Assembly (NCBI GenBank): GCA_022605405.1 | Contig: JABYQQ010000022.1 | Location: 186,001 to 250,000, forward strand | Direction of reading: 5' to 3' | Source: Earliella scabrosa | Taxonomy: Eukaryota > Basidiomycota > Agaricomycetes > Polyporales > Polyporaceae | Length of the DNA stretch: 64,000 bases | Shown here: piece by piece, positions 15,683 to 28,345 of the stretch | Position numbering within the stretch: the first letter of the stretch is position 1 | Layout of the letters: the number at the start of each line of letters is the position of its first letter | Made by a program: the position numbers and the translations under genes | Notes under the pieces: generated by a model | What the model saw: only the letters and a program-made list of their open reading frames with translations | Told to the model about the DNA's origin: nothing | The model's database searches: none

Positions 15683-16358
15683 GCAAAATGGTCATATGTC
15701 CCACGACTTCGCATTTCTGTCCCTGTGGATTGGACATTTGCCCGCCCTACCTAGGGTTCCCTCTCCGTCGCACCGATCTTCCCCAGATTTTGTATCATGA
15801 TATGGGCAGGTCTTCTCTTCCTTGGAAAATTATTTTTTGGCTCTCAACTTGCCTCGTTCTCTCGGTATCGTTGCAAGAATTCAGTGTGGTCCAGGAGCGC
15901 TTCATACCGCCCCTCCTACCGAATTTAGTGTTGCCTGAACTTGCCGAGCGATGGCGCTTCTCTCCTCCCTCCCGAGATCTAAGCGCCTATAAACTGGTGG
16001 TACTTTGACGGGCTTGCTGCACCAACATTCCGGACTCTTGCCTTGCTATGAATATTTTTCTGTATGTCCTGAAAGCATCCAGAGCTCAAACACTCTTTTT
16101 TGAGATGAATCCATGCAGTGGTCATAGAAACATAGGTAGGGCGGACAGAAATCTCATTTACAACGGACAGAAAAGCGCCGGGGCACGGGCGGGAATGTTG
16201 AAGTAGGCGGGCTGTATTGTGTTGATGAGCTGGCAGTTTTCTTATGATCGGAGGACATTATTCTTATTCCGCGGGGGACAACAATCTTATTCCAAGCCAG
16301 CAGTAATCCCATCCCCGGGGACAGAATTTCGAAGTCGTGGGACAAGTGCACCCCTTGC
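15683..16358. mobile_element. 676 bp non-autonomous DNA transposon with 9 bp target duplication
   Basis: The target duplication CTCGGGAAA occurs at 15674-15682 and 16359-16367. The element ends are inverted repeats of about 40-50 bp: both begin GCAA, and both contain GTCCCACGACTTCG followed by a near-copy ending CTGTCCC. The left copy lies around 15698-15722 and the right copy, reversed, around 16319-16343. The paralogous leaders at 6484-6496 and 32752-32766 show the uninterrupted site CTCGGGAAAACGTCGCG. The internal frame 15571-16008 crosses the left border and has no transposase motif, so this is a non-autonomous copy. A 9 bp duplication with long inverted repeats fits Mutator-like elements best; hAT (8 bp) is the alternative. 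Confidence 0.85.
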
Positions 16359-16367
16359 CTCGGGAAA

Positions 16368-16837
16368 ACGTCGCGTGCTGTCCCCACGATGCATGCCACG
16401 CGCGACCGCCGGCGACATTGCACAGCCGCCCCAGCGTCGACCCTCGCTCTGTCTTTGTATCATCGTCGGCCCTGCAGAGGTAACTTTCGCTATCGATCGA
16501 GGCAGGGAGAAGTTGACATAACCTATTCCTCAGATCCCTGCCTTCGTCGACAAGTACGACGAACATCGCGCGAACCTGTCGTTTGGTGCTACGCCTTCCC
16601 CTTTGTCTGTGAGTCCTCCAAGTGGTACTCTATCCCAATGTTCAAGTCCCACGGGAAAGATCCATTAGTTGAGGACTATCTGAGCCTGGTCATAAGCTCA
16701 ATTGGAGATCCTCTACGGTCAGAGGCTTGCAAGCAGACGCGATCTTTTGTCTCGAGGACGCATCTGATCCTCCGTAAGTGCCGACTGAATGTCACCAGAC
16801 TATATGGCTGACACGATCAAGGCCTTCAAAGCTTCAT
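16368..16837 (+). promoter_or_regulatory. Conserved spliced 5' leader of HET copy H3
   Basis: This is the HET leader interrupted by the transposon immediately upstream. ATG at 16389 opens MHATRDRRRHCTAA. Donor-like sites lie near 16480 (GTAACT) and 16609 (GTGAGT). The last intron, 16774-16831 (GTAAGT..AAAG), ends 6 nt before the start codon. The transposon sits at the outer edge of the leader and may separate it from upstream promoter sequence. Confidence 0.5.
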
Positions 16838-18724
16838 ATGTGGCTACTCGATACTCACACTCTACGGCTCCACCACTTCGAGTCTCCGGAGGCAGTGGAG
16901 GAAGGCTATGCCATTTTGTCGCACGTCTGGAGCGCACAAGAGCAATCCTTCCAGGACCTTGAAGAGATCCTCGCGTGGTGTGAGCGATCGGGCGAGGATC
17001 CGCACGCGTTTGTCACCATCAAAATTAGTCGTTTTTGCCAGCTTGCAGAACGCCACGGCTATAAGTGGGCCTGGATCGATACCTGCTGTATCGACAAGAC
17101 GAGCAGTGCCGAGGTTTCGGAAACCCTCAATGCGATGTTTCGCTACTACTCGCTGGCGAGGGTTTGCTATGCGCACTTGAGCGCAGTAATTACAGATGAT
17201 CGTCACCGAATCAAGACGAATCTTAACGACTCCACGCGTTGGAATAGGGAGCGGTTCCGCGCGGACCCATGGCACACCCGGGGGTGGACGTTACAGGAGC
17301 TGATTGCTCCACGGAATGTTCACTTTCTATCACGCGAGTGGGAATTTCTCGGATCGAAGGTTGATCTTGCAGTCGGCCTTCAATTCATTACAGGAGTACC
17401 TGTGGGTATACTGAAGTTGGAGCTGCAGCTGAAGGATATCAGCATTGCGCAACGCATGTCCTGGGCTTCGAGGAGGGAGACGACAAGACCGGAGGATGAG
17501 GCATACTGTCTGATGGGAATTTTCGATGTCAACATGCCCACACTCTATGGCGAAGGCCGCGGCGCGTTTCGACGGCTTCAGGAAGAAATATTGAAGCGCA
17601 GTCCTGATACCACCCTATTTGCTTGGGGAGAGTGCTGCGACGTGGTCGATCTCAGCAATCCACCCGGTGGTGCGGGAACAGGACTTTTTGCACTCTCACC
17701 ATCTGACTTCAGAATGAGCCGCTCACGCACTCAACATCCGTCAAGACTGGGTGGAACAACCATACTGAGATCCCATCGACATAGGGTAAGACCGACATTA
17801 GGCTTCAGTGTTGGGGGCCTCTGATGAAACTAGATGCAACAGATCCTAGGTCCAAATCACAATCCCAAAGCGATTGCATTCTCCGTAACACCTGCCGGTG
17901 TTCTGGCTCGCGTCCCTGTCATCTACGTTGATGGACAGAGATTCATAGACCTGTGCTGGGTCGAAGGGGACTCCCGAGTCCTGTTGCTTCTGCGGAGAAC
18001 TGCCCTCATGTCCCGATCCATCGCTCCAATCCCACTGTATACAATCGGCTTCCAGGGCCAGCGTAAGAAGGCTCCTCTTCGATTGGTCAAAACTCCCCTA
18101 GACAAGGACGGCCAGGTATCCCTTCAGTATAGGAGAGCCACGTGGATGGACGTCTACCTATCCCACTCCGTGAAGCCTCCCCCTCGCGTGGAAATCATCC
18201 ATCTGCCCATGAATCACTCGTTCCCCCCGCTCGTTCGTATCGACGAGCATATCCTCGTCAAGTTTGTCAACGGGGAATTTATTTATCGCCTTCAGATCCT
18301 CAACGCACATCTGCCGTGGTTAGGCAGCCCACCACTCATCATAGCTTTCATGCATCGAGGTCTCTCCCAATCGTTGGCAACGGCCATTCAGATCGGGGTC
18401 TGCACGGCGTCTCAGCCGCACTTTCGGAATTCACGTTTGGGGTCCATATGGGCAAACGTGCAGGGCAGTCTCCTCAACACGTTTCAGGGGGATCATAGTC
18501 ATCAATGTCCGTCTGATCATATTTTGATGTGGCCCCATCTTACAAGAGAGTTTGTCATAGAGTTTCGGGATCCCGAAGATCCCAATTTTTCTGGCGAGAT
18601 TCGGTCGCAATGGATCTTTAGCCTCACCTTTGCGGTACACCCGAACTCTTCTATGGATGGACATCTATCGCTAGTAGATCTTCGTCTAGCCTCGGATATG
18701 CTAGTCGAGGGATATGACTTCTAG
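16838..18724 (+). CDS. HET-domain protein, copy H3
   Basis: Two exons, 16838-17785 and 17843-18724, give about 609 aa. An alternative acceptor at 17833 would add three codons; the CAG at 17842 matches the H5 gene. Hallmarks are YAILSHVWS, WIDTCCIDKTSSAE, DPWHTRGWTLQELIAP and PEDEAYCLMGIFDVNMPTLYGEG. The C-terminal half has HLPWLGSPPLIIAFMH, GSIWANVQG and GDHSHQCPSDHILMWP. Together with H5 it forms a second branch of the family (SRFCQLAE, DISIAQRMSWASRR), clearly apart from H1/H2/H4/H6. Its first 100 nt are nearly identical to H1. Confidence 0.87.
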
Positions 18725-19089
18725 GTCTTGACGTCCAGGACAGTTGTACATAGACTATGAGAGGTGGGGCCAGACGGAGGCTCTACGGGACAGTAATTCA
18801 TTGTACATATCAGGTCCGCAGAAGGCGCACATATCGAGAGACTGCCGTTCACCACCTTCGATCCTAGAAGAGATTGAGTAGCACCCTCCCTGGGAATCCT
18901 GCGCGACGTCTCAAAGCCTCCGTGACAAGGCGCGGGCTCAGCATGAAGCATGAAACATGCACCACATATTATTACACTGGGTAACCAACACGCAGATAGG
19001 GATCGCTCGAATCGCCAGATCTACCGAGACCTCCCCGACCGCCAACGTTTCCGGCCCAGGCAGACGGCAGGAGTGGAAGATTTTTCATT

Positions 19090-20300
19090 CCGCCAACGTT
19101 CCAACACCAGCCTGAGACTGCGACTTGGTGAATTCGTCCCAGAACGTGGACGTCGTGTAACCACGCTCGCTCATCGACAGGTAGAACGTTATCCGGCAGG
19201 CGGAACGGCAAGTCTGGCTGTCCGGCGGAGAGTCCGTTAGTCATAGCGCCTATAGTATGCAATTGGATCCACTCACGTTAGCATGAGGCGCAGCCGTACC
19301 CGATGATCTGGCCCGTCTCCTCCGCGGTCTTGATCCTGGACTCGCGGTCGTACCAGCCAGTGGTGATGACGGTGCGGGGTGCCCAGAGCTTGTATCTGTT
19401 CGAGGATGAAGGTGGAGGTCGGCACGGGGTCCTCCATGCCCATATCTGAAACGACAGACCAATCACAAGTGAGTTCTATAGGATTTGCACACCGCCGCAG
19501 AGCAATCACGGGAACTGACCTTGGTACCTGTTTCACGGGCTCAAACGGACGCTGGTCTTGCTCTGCCCGCCGGCAGCAGTGACAATGTTGATAACTTTGA
19601 GCGGGAACCGCACAGGCTCTCGATCGAGCGTCCGTCCGCTTGTTCGAGACGTCCTGGATGAACTGGTCGAAGAGGTGGCTGTTCGCACATTGGACCTCGA
19701 CACCGTTATGTTCGACGCCGCCATGTCGTACCACGTGACATGCTCCCTTGATCTCTGCCGGAGCGTGCACATCGATCAGCTCGAAACGCGTGCTAGGGCG
19801 GACTGTGGATGAGACTCACCATTCTTCGTCAGCTCCCGAGGGACGTAGTCGGCGCTGGAGCAGAGAGGACTGCACGACGGCGCGACATAGTCGAGCGCGG
19901 CCGGACGCTCGCAGCGCCCGAGTGACCAGAGCTGGAGGAAGATATACGAGCCCTTCACGTGGACCGCGTCCGTAATCTGACTCGCAATAGGATGTTTCAG
20001 CCTTCTCTGCCAAGCGTTCGAGCGGTGTGATCTCACCTTCCTAGCAGCGATCTACTCGTCATTCCAGATACCGGGAACGTGAGACATGCCGCCCGCCGCT
20101 AGCGAGATGAACGTCGCCTCCAAGTGAGGAGCGTACCGGGGACGCTCGCGCGCTGCTGATAGTACTCGAGGCCCATGTCCGTCTGGACGTTCGTTGTGTC
20201 CGCGCGGAAGCGGGTGAGAGGCGCGAGGACGCTACGGTAGCTGAGCGTGATGTCGCTAACCTGGATCGGTTGGAAGAGCGCGGGCACGGCAGTGCAGGTT
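19090..20300 (-). pseudogene. Old Yellow Enzyme pseudogene, copy 3
   Basis: The minus-strand OYE copy is recognisable along its whole length but broken. The start codon is lost: ATG of copy 1 corresponds to ATA at about 20302, ahead of [21 protein letters not shown] one-base loss near 20120-20125 shifts the frame after RASVPGTLL. Exon 2 (about 19976-19820) keeps ITDAVHVKGSYIFLQLWSLG but has lost part of its middle. Exon 3 is reduced and its H-x-x-N-x-Y motif is altered (VQCANSHLFDQFIQ). The exon 4 region is shortened from ILEQ straight into the next exon. It is independent of the deletion shared by copies 2 and 4. Confidence 0.85.
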
Positions 20301-22751
20301 ATATCGACGCTGTATGCGCGTAGTGTGACGATTTTCCTGGAGACGATCGGTCGGTGGTGTTGGGAGTGCTGGTTTTCCTAGCCCTCCCGCGGTTTCTATA
20401 TTCACGCTCGTATGCATCTGTGTTGGCCATGCGTCGATCTCCAGACTGGAAGACGAGCGAGGGACTGCTGACTGAGCACAAGCGGTTGAGTATAGGTGGA
20501 GAAGCGTAGCGGTGAGTATTTACTGACGGAGGCGAGTGTTGGCCATTAAGTAGACTGCGTTGAGTTGTAACTTGTTCCTTCTCAAAGACCGTTAACTCTG
20601 AATTCTCGTCGCGCCATCGTCGCTGACAATGACCTGTGCGCCGGTGTGGATCATCGCCGGAGTCGGATACTGTTCGTGGATTAGTAAGGTACCGAGGCCC
20701 TCAACAGAAATGTTTGCTCACTTCGCTGTGCGTTGGAATACTTTGCCATGTAACGCTCGCCCCTAAAGTACGATTTATCCCATTTCGTGTTTTCTGACGG
20801 CTAACGATGTGGAATGCGCACATTCGCTTGCCATGCGCCGTCCTGCAGAGATTCTGCACAGCGAGCGTTCAGGGTATGGCCGAGGCGCGACACGAACACT
20901 TTTGTCATCATTTGCGGGTGTGGCTAGATAACGCGCCGTATGAATATGACCGCGCTGTGAGGGTGAACACTGAGTCCCACTGACTGCCAAGGCTCGAGCG
21001 ACAGTCGAGACAGCATGACGATCCGGGTGCATCACCCTTTCGCAGTTGCGCGCAACGCTGCATAGCAAGCAGGGAGTCAGCCAGAGTATTTCGGAAGAAG
21101 ATTGTGTACAACGTACCCGCGGCACTCGACGTTAATCGAAGAACTTGAAAACGCAGCTCGGGCGCGAGCACCGCCTCAATGGCGGAATCACTTGTCGCGG
21201 TCGCGATTCCGTGGGACTCAGGGTCTCGCAGACATGGGCCGCAGAGTCCGTGGGTTGCGCGTTTCGTGGCCACGAACGACCGCATCAACACCGTATGAGC
21301 CGCATCCCAGTCGACCTGGTAGAGGTTGTCGCGGAGACACGCCCCCGCACTTGAGATAGAGGCCGTAGTCCGAAAAGTCCCGCTCTGTCGTGTTACAGTC
21401 CTGGAAAAGGGTCCGCGCTGCGAGACCGTGTCCCCGGCCCTGATCATCGTCAAGCGGGGCCCGGCGGGCCTGTGCAAGAATCCCCCATGTTTGGTGAACT
21501 GATGGAGAGGTCGACAGCTGTGGCGCGACAGCTCGAAGCTTAGTTAAGCATAATCGTGCTGGAATTGTCTGAGGGCAGAGAGAGGTAGGTGCACCAGGGG
21601 GCGCGGAAGTCGCGTGTCGAGAATATGCCTGATACTCGCATGTCTGGCGAGAGCGAGAATAATGAAGCAACCCAGAGGCTCACGACCGCAACAACCTGGG
21701 TTGATGGTGTCGCAATCACGAAGAATATGGAGCGCCAATGAATCATCAGCGGGGATATCAGTCTTCGTAACCTGGCGGGGAGAGATGTGGTCCTTCCGCA
21801 GGAGATCGACGGCGGGCATCTATCCCGAGCTGCATACGTACGGAGACAGAGGCGAACGATATGGATGCGATGCTATCGCAAGTGCAAGGCTTGGAGAAGT
21901 GGAGGGGCATCGCAGCATTCCTCTCGCAAAGGTCCAGGGCGGGGGGATGGTGTGCTATGAGTGCCGTCGCGAGCTGAGGAGTGCGAGTGAAACATCGGGA
22001 GCAGTGACGACCGGATACATAGCCACCCGTCTCGAGATATGATGAGGACGCGTTGGATGTTGGAGGAAGACAGCAGCTTGGACGAAACTGCGGCCGAATC
22101 TCGATGAGGGGCCGTTGACGCCAATAGAGCCTTCCTCCACGCTCGACGAAAGTTTGAGTGTGGCGACGACCTCATGCAGTTCACGGAGACGGTAGCACGG
22201 ATGTCACAATCCCGACGGGGAGACGTGTGTGTAGTGGATATCCCGCGGTGTCGTGTCCCATCAGCTTGCTCCCAAGAGGCTAGAGGGACCGAGTTGAGGG
22301 AATGAACAGCGCGACACGTACTGACAAGTGGATCCGCTTCACTCCGTGAACAAATATGAGAGGGGGGCCTCGTTGTAGGGTCGGCGACGGCTTGGACAGG
22401 GTGTCTTGCAGAGTACTCGCAGGATGCTCTTGAAGGGTGGCAGTAAAGGCTAAGCTCGCCTTAATCATCCAATGCATGCCAACCGACGCAGATGTAAGAT
22501 GCTCACCTTGGACCGTTATGCGTCAAGCCACAAATCCATCACTATATCCTCTCTTCAGCTTGCGATCCTCCTACGGGAGACTGGTCGAGGTGAATTGTGC
22601 CGAGTGAGAGCATGTAGCGAGATGTTGGGAGCAGTGCATCTAACACCACGAGAGCAGATAGATAGCGAGGGCTAACTCTAAGCTATCACCGAGCTTGAGC
22701 TGGCATGTCGTCGACTTGGAGTCCCGCGGATTACGGTACACGGATCGTCAC
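20301..22751. repeat. Array spacer, unit 3
   Basis: No intact gene. 20520-20720 corresponds to the relic at 2280-2470. 20820-20960 corresponds to about 3050-3130 and 28980-29060. 21640-21830 is the shared GTCTGGCGAGAGCGAGAA block. It is more divergent from units 1 and 4 than they are from each other. Confidence 0.45.
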
Positions 22752-22804
22752 ACAAACAAAGCCAAACATTCGGTAGGCGGTCCGACCGGCGTCTGTGCCA
22801 CGTG
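22752..22804 (+). promoter_or_regulatory. Conserved box AAAGCCAAA...CACGTG, unit 3
   Basis: ACAAACAAAGCCAAA at 22752-22766 is followed by GCCACGTG with the palindrome at 22799-22804, at the same spacing as unit 1 (about 45 bp start to start). It lies 2.7 kb ahead of the H4 start codon. Confidence 0.4.
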
Positions 22805-24940
22805 TGTCATGGTCCTTGTCCCTGTCCCTGAAGGAGTCCTTAGGACGTCTGAAGTTTCAACTCCTTCCCGGTTGCACCTTCCCCCGTCGCTCGAATCTCA
22901 GCAGATCCCAGCTGATTCGAAGGTCCGCCTCGTAATTCAACAAGAAAAGGCACACCTCCAAAAGACTCCCCTTTGGTATGTCGGGAGGAATCCTAGTCAG
23001 CCCTACCAACAGAATTGAAGCTGAAACTCCCGCCATGATCACTATAGGACCGACCATGTCTGCGCTATACCGGCACCGTTAAGCTTGGGTTCTCTCCCTG
23101 TGATCATTTTCTCCAGCGACTCAGCCCATCTCGGAGTACATGGCTCGTGTGACTGTGGTGATCCGCACAAGAATGTGAAGCTCAACCAATGCAACAGGCT
23201 TGATGCGGAATTGGTGAGGGTACTTCGGGCGAGGCTGAGCAGTGGGGCTATGTTCAAGTGAGTACTCTACTCTTGTCTTCCAAAAGCCCTCGTCTAGTTG
23301 GCGACACGCCTCAATAGTCGAAGGTCTGTCTATCGGACTCGGTCACAGCAACCGTTCATACGCGATGCCTCCATCACACGAAGCGAGGACTTGCACCGCT
23401 TCCCACCGACCGGTACCCTCCTAGTCACTCGGGCGACGAGCATAGCACCGTCAACCGCTGATGCTCTTACGAAAGTCCCGTATCATCCCCTGGAGACAAG
23501 TCATCTCGGCGTAGGTGAGCTTCCTGCACGCTCTCATACGCGGTAACAGGCTCTCGCTCCGTGCAAGCTGTACGCTAGGCAACTTGCACTAAATGAGAAC
23601 AGTGTATCCAGGTGTGTGCGCTCGTCCTACTCTTCTCTAGACTTCTGATTGACTCGTTACCGCAAGGTATATATTAGACGGTGTCCCAAGTGTTTGAGCT
23701 GTAGACCTTATGGGATGCGTCGAGCGCTGTACTGTCTTAGCACAAACACGATCTCATACCGACCGCGATGAAGCAGTGTGAACACGTCCGCGTGGACTCC
23801 TATCCAATTCCACCACACTGAGTCGTGGAGACTCCGTCGACCCTGTACGGAGTCGTCGAAGACTGCGGCACTACATTGATTGTGCCGACCTCCATGCACT
23901 GTCACGATGTTCCGGTGTGAGGAGCGTGTTCGGACACCGGTCGATGTCATCCTCCCTCCGCGCTCAGGCTGGCCGTAATGCGATGGTTGTTCGCGCGATA
24001 TACCTTGCAATAGTGGGCCTAAGACCACCTATCTCTGCCCCCATGTCTCGATACTCGGTCAGCCTACCAATGTTCCCAGCAGGCTGACGATGCTACGCAG
24101 GGTCGCCTTACAGAGCTACTCGGGAAACTTCACGTCTGTATTCGAGACTGTCTCGCGCCCAGTGGATGCAAGCATGCGCGGGGGGATACAGACAAGGTAT
24201 CTATCCGTGCTCACCACTCGCATCTCATTGATGATGTCGCCCGGACTCTAGAGATACGTCGACATCCTTTCGGGGACCTCGGGCTCGACATACCTCTCTT
24301 GATCCTCTCCCTGGAGTACTGGCTTGGTAACGTACAGCAGTCATCAACCATGTGGACGCACGCAGAGGATGGTTGTGTGTAGGTATGTGACCACCATGTA
24401 TTCCTGAATACTCTCGGTCAAGTCAATGCTGACGGATTGCCACGTACAGCTCGCTGAATTGCCAGGCTTACATCGAGCTTTCTATACATTCCGTCGAAGT
24501 CCCGGATCTTCAAGCATATGTCGAAGGTGAAACGGCGCATCCAACTCATAATCCTGCAAAGACTCGGTTTGTCTTCGGCACAGAACGATCTCTCACGATG
24601 TACTGGTGTGCACCTGCGAGCTACACTCCACCGTCCTAGGTGCGATCCTGGGGTGACGGGTACATGTCGGAGGCCCTGCTAACATGTGAGGCCTACAGAG
24701 GGTGTGCCCTCGACTTTGACTGCAACACCTCTCGCCCTGCTAACTCAGAATCTTATACTCCTTGTGAGCAGCAGGTGCGGGCGTGATGTACCGGTCTACT
24801 CAAGAATAAGTAGCGGGAGGAAGTTTGTTTATCTCGATACCCTTCTCTCAGCCCTTTGTTGTTGGCAGACGGAAGACGAACCACAACTCCAGAAAGCCTT
24901 CTTGGCCCATCGATGTGGAGGTATGGGCGGCTGAATGTGG
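22805..24940. repeat. Spacer between box and leader, unit 3
   Basis: No coding region is supported. It is longer than in the other units and weakly similar to them (for example 23320-23420 to 50215-50330). No inverted terminal repeats were seen that would explain the extra length. Confidence 0.4.
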
Positions 24941-25443
24941 CAATTGGGAAAACCAGCACGCATGCGGTGTCCATGATGCGCGCAACAGAGACAATGCGCA
25001 GCCGCCGCAACAAGTCGAGCTCTTTCATCACCCCATCGCACACTTCGTAACGGTCAGTGTTAACATCAGTAAGACAAGCGAGTTTACTGACGTGACCATT
25101 GTCTCTGATCTGCTCTTGTGCTTGACTCAGTTCGTCCATTCACAAATCGACGAATCCGGCCGGAAGGATTCATACCAACGCCTTCGCGACGCCTCTCTCC
25201 TTCTGTGTGAGTGTCTTTATAGCGCTTCCGTGAGGTGTGAGCTGTGGGCGCGCGATGACTTCGGGACTGACATCTCCAAGACTGAGGTTACCTATCTATC
25301 GCGAAATCATTTCATCTCGCATACTACCCAGACCCTCTACACCGTTTGATTGTTTGGCAGAAATACTCATTGACATCCGTAAGTACCAAAACATGCAACG
25401 AAGTCGCATCGCCCAGCTAATCAATGCTAATCTTTAGTACGAT
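24941..25443 (+). promoter_or_regulatory. Diverged spliced 5' leader of HET copy H4
   Basis: The leader is recognisable by GACAATGCGCAGCCG near 24990, a GTCAGT donor near 25052 and a GTGAGT donor near 25207. The final intron, 25379-25437 (GTAAGT..TTTAG), has a GCTAAT branch-like site and its acceptor is 6 nt before the ATG. The upstream ATGCATGCCACG word of the other copies is not preserved. Confidence 0.45.
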
Positions 25444-27274
25444 ATGTGGCTCTTGGACACTCACACGCTGAAGCTCCACCACTTTGTGTCCCCAGAGGCG
25501 GTCAGGGAGGGATATGTCATTCTATCTCACGTGTGGAGCGTGCAGGAACAGTCCTTCCAGGAACTACAAGAAGTGCATGAGTGGTGCGACCGGTCTGGAG
25601 ACGATCCCCATGATTTTGTCACGCCCAAGATTCGCCGGTTCTGCGAGCTTGCGGAAGCCCATGGATACCAATGGGCGTGGATCGATACTTGCTGCATTGA
25701 CAAGACAAGCAGCGCAGAGCTGGAGGAGGCCATCAATGCCATGTTTCGCTTTTACTCCCTTTCCCAGGTCTGCTACGCCTACCTCGATGATGCTATTGAC
25801 CAAAGTCCCGCCGGTGCGAGCCAGCGAGCAAACGACCCAGATTATCAGAAGAATGACGATATGGCGTATACCCGATGGCACAAGAGGGGTTGGACGTTGC
25901 AGGAACTGATTGCACCTCGCAACGTTCACTTCCTTTCGAAAAACTGGAACTTCATAGGGTCTAAAACCGATCTCGCGTGGGGACTTGAACGGATCACCGG
26001 GATCCCAGCTTCCATCCTCAAGTTTGAGCAACGTCTCGAGGAAATGAGCATCGCACGGCGCATGTCGTGGGCAGCTACGCGCAAAACAACGCGAATTGAG
26101 GACGAGGCGTACTGTCTCCTGGGAATATTTGGAGTCAGTATGTCGACGCTGTATGGAGAAGGCACCAGGGCGTTCGAACGCCTTCAGCAGGAAATAATGC
26201 GGCGCAGTCCTGATACCACTCTTTTTGCATGGGGACTCCGCCGTGATCTGCGCAGTGTCATAACTGCTCCCGAGGACGCAAATTCAGGACTCTTTGCAAG
26301 GTCACCATCGGACTTCAACTCCTGCTCTGCGATCATACAACACAAGTACGCCCCCCTTCATAGTGGTTCTAACGTGAGTACTACAGTATATAGATGTGGG
26401 CGATACTCAGTTTGAATTTATCCGATCATAGACATCGAATGTGGATGGAAGACTCAACGTTACAATGTTCACCGTAACACCTCATCGTGCTATACGCTCT
26501 CGCATTCCTGTCATCAATATCGATGGCCAATCGTTCGCCGATCTGTCCTGGTTTGAAGGGGGAGCACACCTCCTTTTGATCTTGCGCAGGTCTCCACTGC
26601 ACTCTGTCGAGTCTCACCCACTTTACACCATTGGCGTACGCGATGCGGAGGGAGAGACAGCGAATCGTATTGCGAGAGTACCCCTGGCCAGCAATAACCA
26701 CGGTCCCCGGACTTGGGTATCGCTGTACCTATCGCATCTCACCCAGTCTGTTCAACACGTACCAAGAATCTACATGCCCATGAATCATAGCTTTTTACCG
26801 CTCGTTCGCATGGATGAATTCCTCCTAAGCCAGTATTTCAAGAGGTACCTCGTCACGGATGTGGAGATAGTCAACGCGCAGCTTCCCTGGTCGGGCTCCC
26901 CTCCACTCATCATCACGTTCGTCTACCGCACCATGGAAGATATACTGTACGCAGCCCTCCAGGTAGGGGTCTGCAAGACTGTTGGTCCAATCGGCACTGG
27001 GCGACGGTTGGAGTCCGTCTGGGCAAATGTACAGGGCGAATCGGATCCTAGGTTCCGTGGAGATCATAGTCATCAGTGCCCTCAAGATCATATCCTGACT
27101 TGGCCTATTCTGCAGAGACGATTTCCCATTTATACACACATCACCCCGAGGAGGGGCATACCCAGAACGATGAAGTGGTTTTTTACTCTGACATTTTCAG
27201 AATTTGAGTATATATCACTAACCAAGGTCCATACCGAGCTAGATGTTGATTTTCATATTTCTCAACCCGTATGA
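25444..27274 (+). CDS. HET-domain protein, copy H4
   Basis: Two exons, 25444-26373 and 26432-27274 (58 bp phase-0 intron), give about 590 aa, the shortest intact copy. Motifs are YVILSHVWS, WIDTCCIDKTSSAE, TRWHKRGWTLQELIAP and IEDEAYCLLGIFGVSMSTLYGEG. The C-terminal half has QLPWSGSPPLIITFVYRT, ESVWANVQG and GDHSHQCPQDHILTWP. An in-frame stop lies close upstream of the start, which fixes the Met. The body is very close to H1 and H6. It follows the broken OYE copy 3 and precedes broken OYE copy 4. Confidence 0.88.
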
Positions 27275-27297
27275 CTCCAGTCATTCTAGCATAAGAC

Positions 27298-27343
27298 AAC
27301 GTTAGCTTCACATGATATGGAACGTTAGCTTCACATGATATGG
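27298..27343. repeat. 23 bp tandem duplication
   Basis: AACGTTAGCTTCACATGATATGG occurs twice back to back just after the stop codon of H4. The copies are identical, so the duplication is recent. No function is suggested. Confidence 0.9.
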
Positions 27344-27689
27344 ATATTGGATAGATGGACACGCCTTGTTCCCGGTACCCTGCCGTCGGCAAATCACCAG
27401 CTCATGCACCACTCGGAATCTCTGCAAGCGGTTCCACTGTTGTTCACGCCTTTGATCGGAGATGGTCTCCAGGAGCACTGAATCCTGCGCGATGTCCATT
27501 ACAAGACGCGAGCTCTGGACGAAGAACGAAGACTGCTTCAACCATTGGTCAACTGGGTAAATCACGCATGATAAGCATCCTTCGCATCACCGACTACCGA
27601 CTACCGACGTTCTCGACCGTCAACATTCTCTGTCCCTAGGCAGACGATTGGGTAGACATACTCATACTGAGGCGCGCAAGGACCCTTCG

Positions 27690-28345
27690 AGCTTCAACCC
27701 ACCGACACACCCGAGATTGCGAATTAAGGAACTCTTCCGAATTAAGGAACTTTTCCGAGAAAGGGCACGTCGTGTACTCGCGCTCGCTCCTCAGCGTAAC
27801 GGCAGGTCAGGCTGTCCAAAGGAGGGTCCGATCAGCGGCTGCATGCATAAGAAGCATCGAGCATGAGTCTGGATGTCACCTTAGCAATGAACGCACAGCC
27901 GTACCCGATGATCTGGCCCGTCTCCTCCGTGGTCGTAATCCCAGACTCGCCGTCGTGATCCCGGACTTTCAGTCGTACCCGCCGGTGGTGATAACGGTGC
28001 GGGGGACCCAGAGCTCCTACACGAAGTCAGATAGCCGTGAGCGCATGGAGTGAGATCAGCGATGCTACTCGAAGCAGTAAATACCGGTGCTTCACTCACA
28101 GACTCGTTCTTCGGGCCATCATTGAGAGGTCCCTTCGCGTCGACAGCGTGGAGGTCCGAGTATTTGCGCTTCATCTGCTGGAGGAGGGAGGTGAGTACTG
28201 CTTGATCTCTGTCGGGAGCGTGCATGTTAGTGAGCCTAAAACGCATGTGGCTGCGACGACTGGACAGGTAACTCACCGTCCTTCATGAGCTCCCGCAAGA
28301 CGTGGTCCTGGCGTGAGCGCAGAGGGATCGGCGACGGCGCGACAT
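27690..28345 (-). pseudogene. Old Yellow Enzyme pseudogene, copy 4
   Basis: A truncated minus-strand OYE. The end of exon 2 (about 28280-28345) and a few exon 3 codons are joined at about 28194-28197 directly to exon 4 codons. This is the same breakpoint as copy 2 (shared string GTGAGTACTGCTTGATCT on the plus strand). Downstream, the region equivalent to ITTGGYDRESG is partly duplicated (27935-27980), and the C-terminal FLKS codons carry an 18-21 bp tandem repeat (27716-27756, GAATTAAGGAACT twice). Exon 1 is missing. It cannot encode a working enzyme. Confidence 0.82.

Noticed and set aside
15571..16008. 145 aa plus-strand frame near H3
   Set aside because: It crosses the left border of the 676 bp transposon and shows no transposase or other motif, so it is a chance frame.
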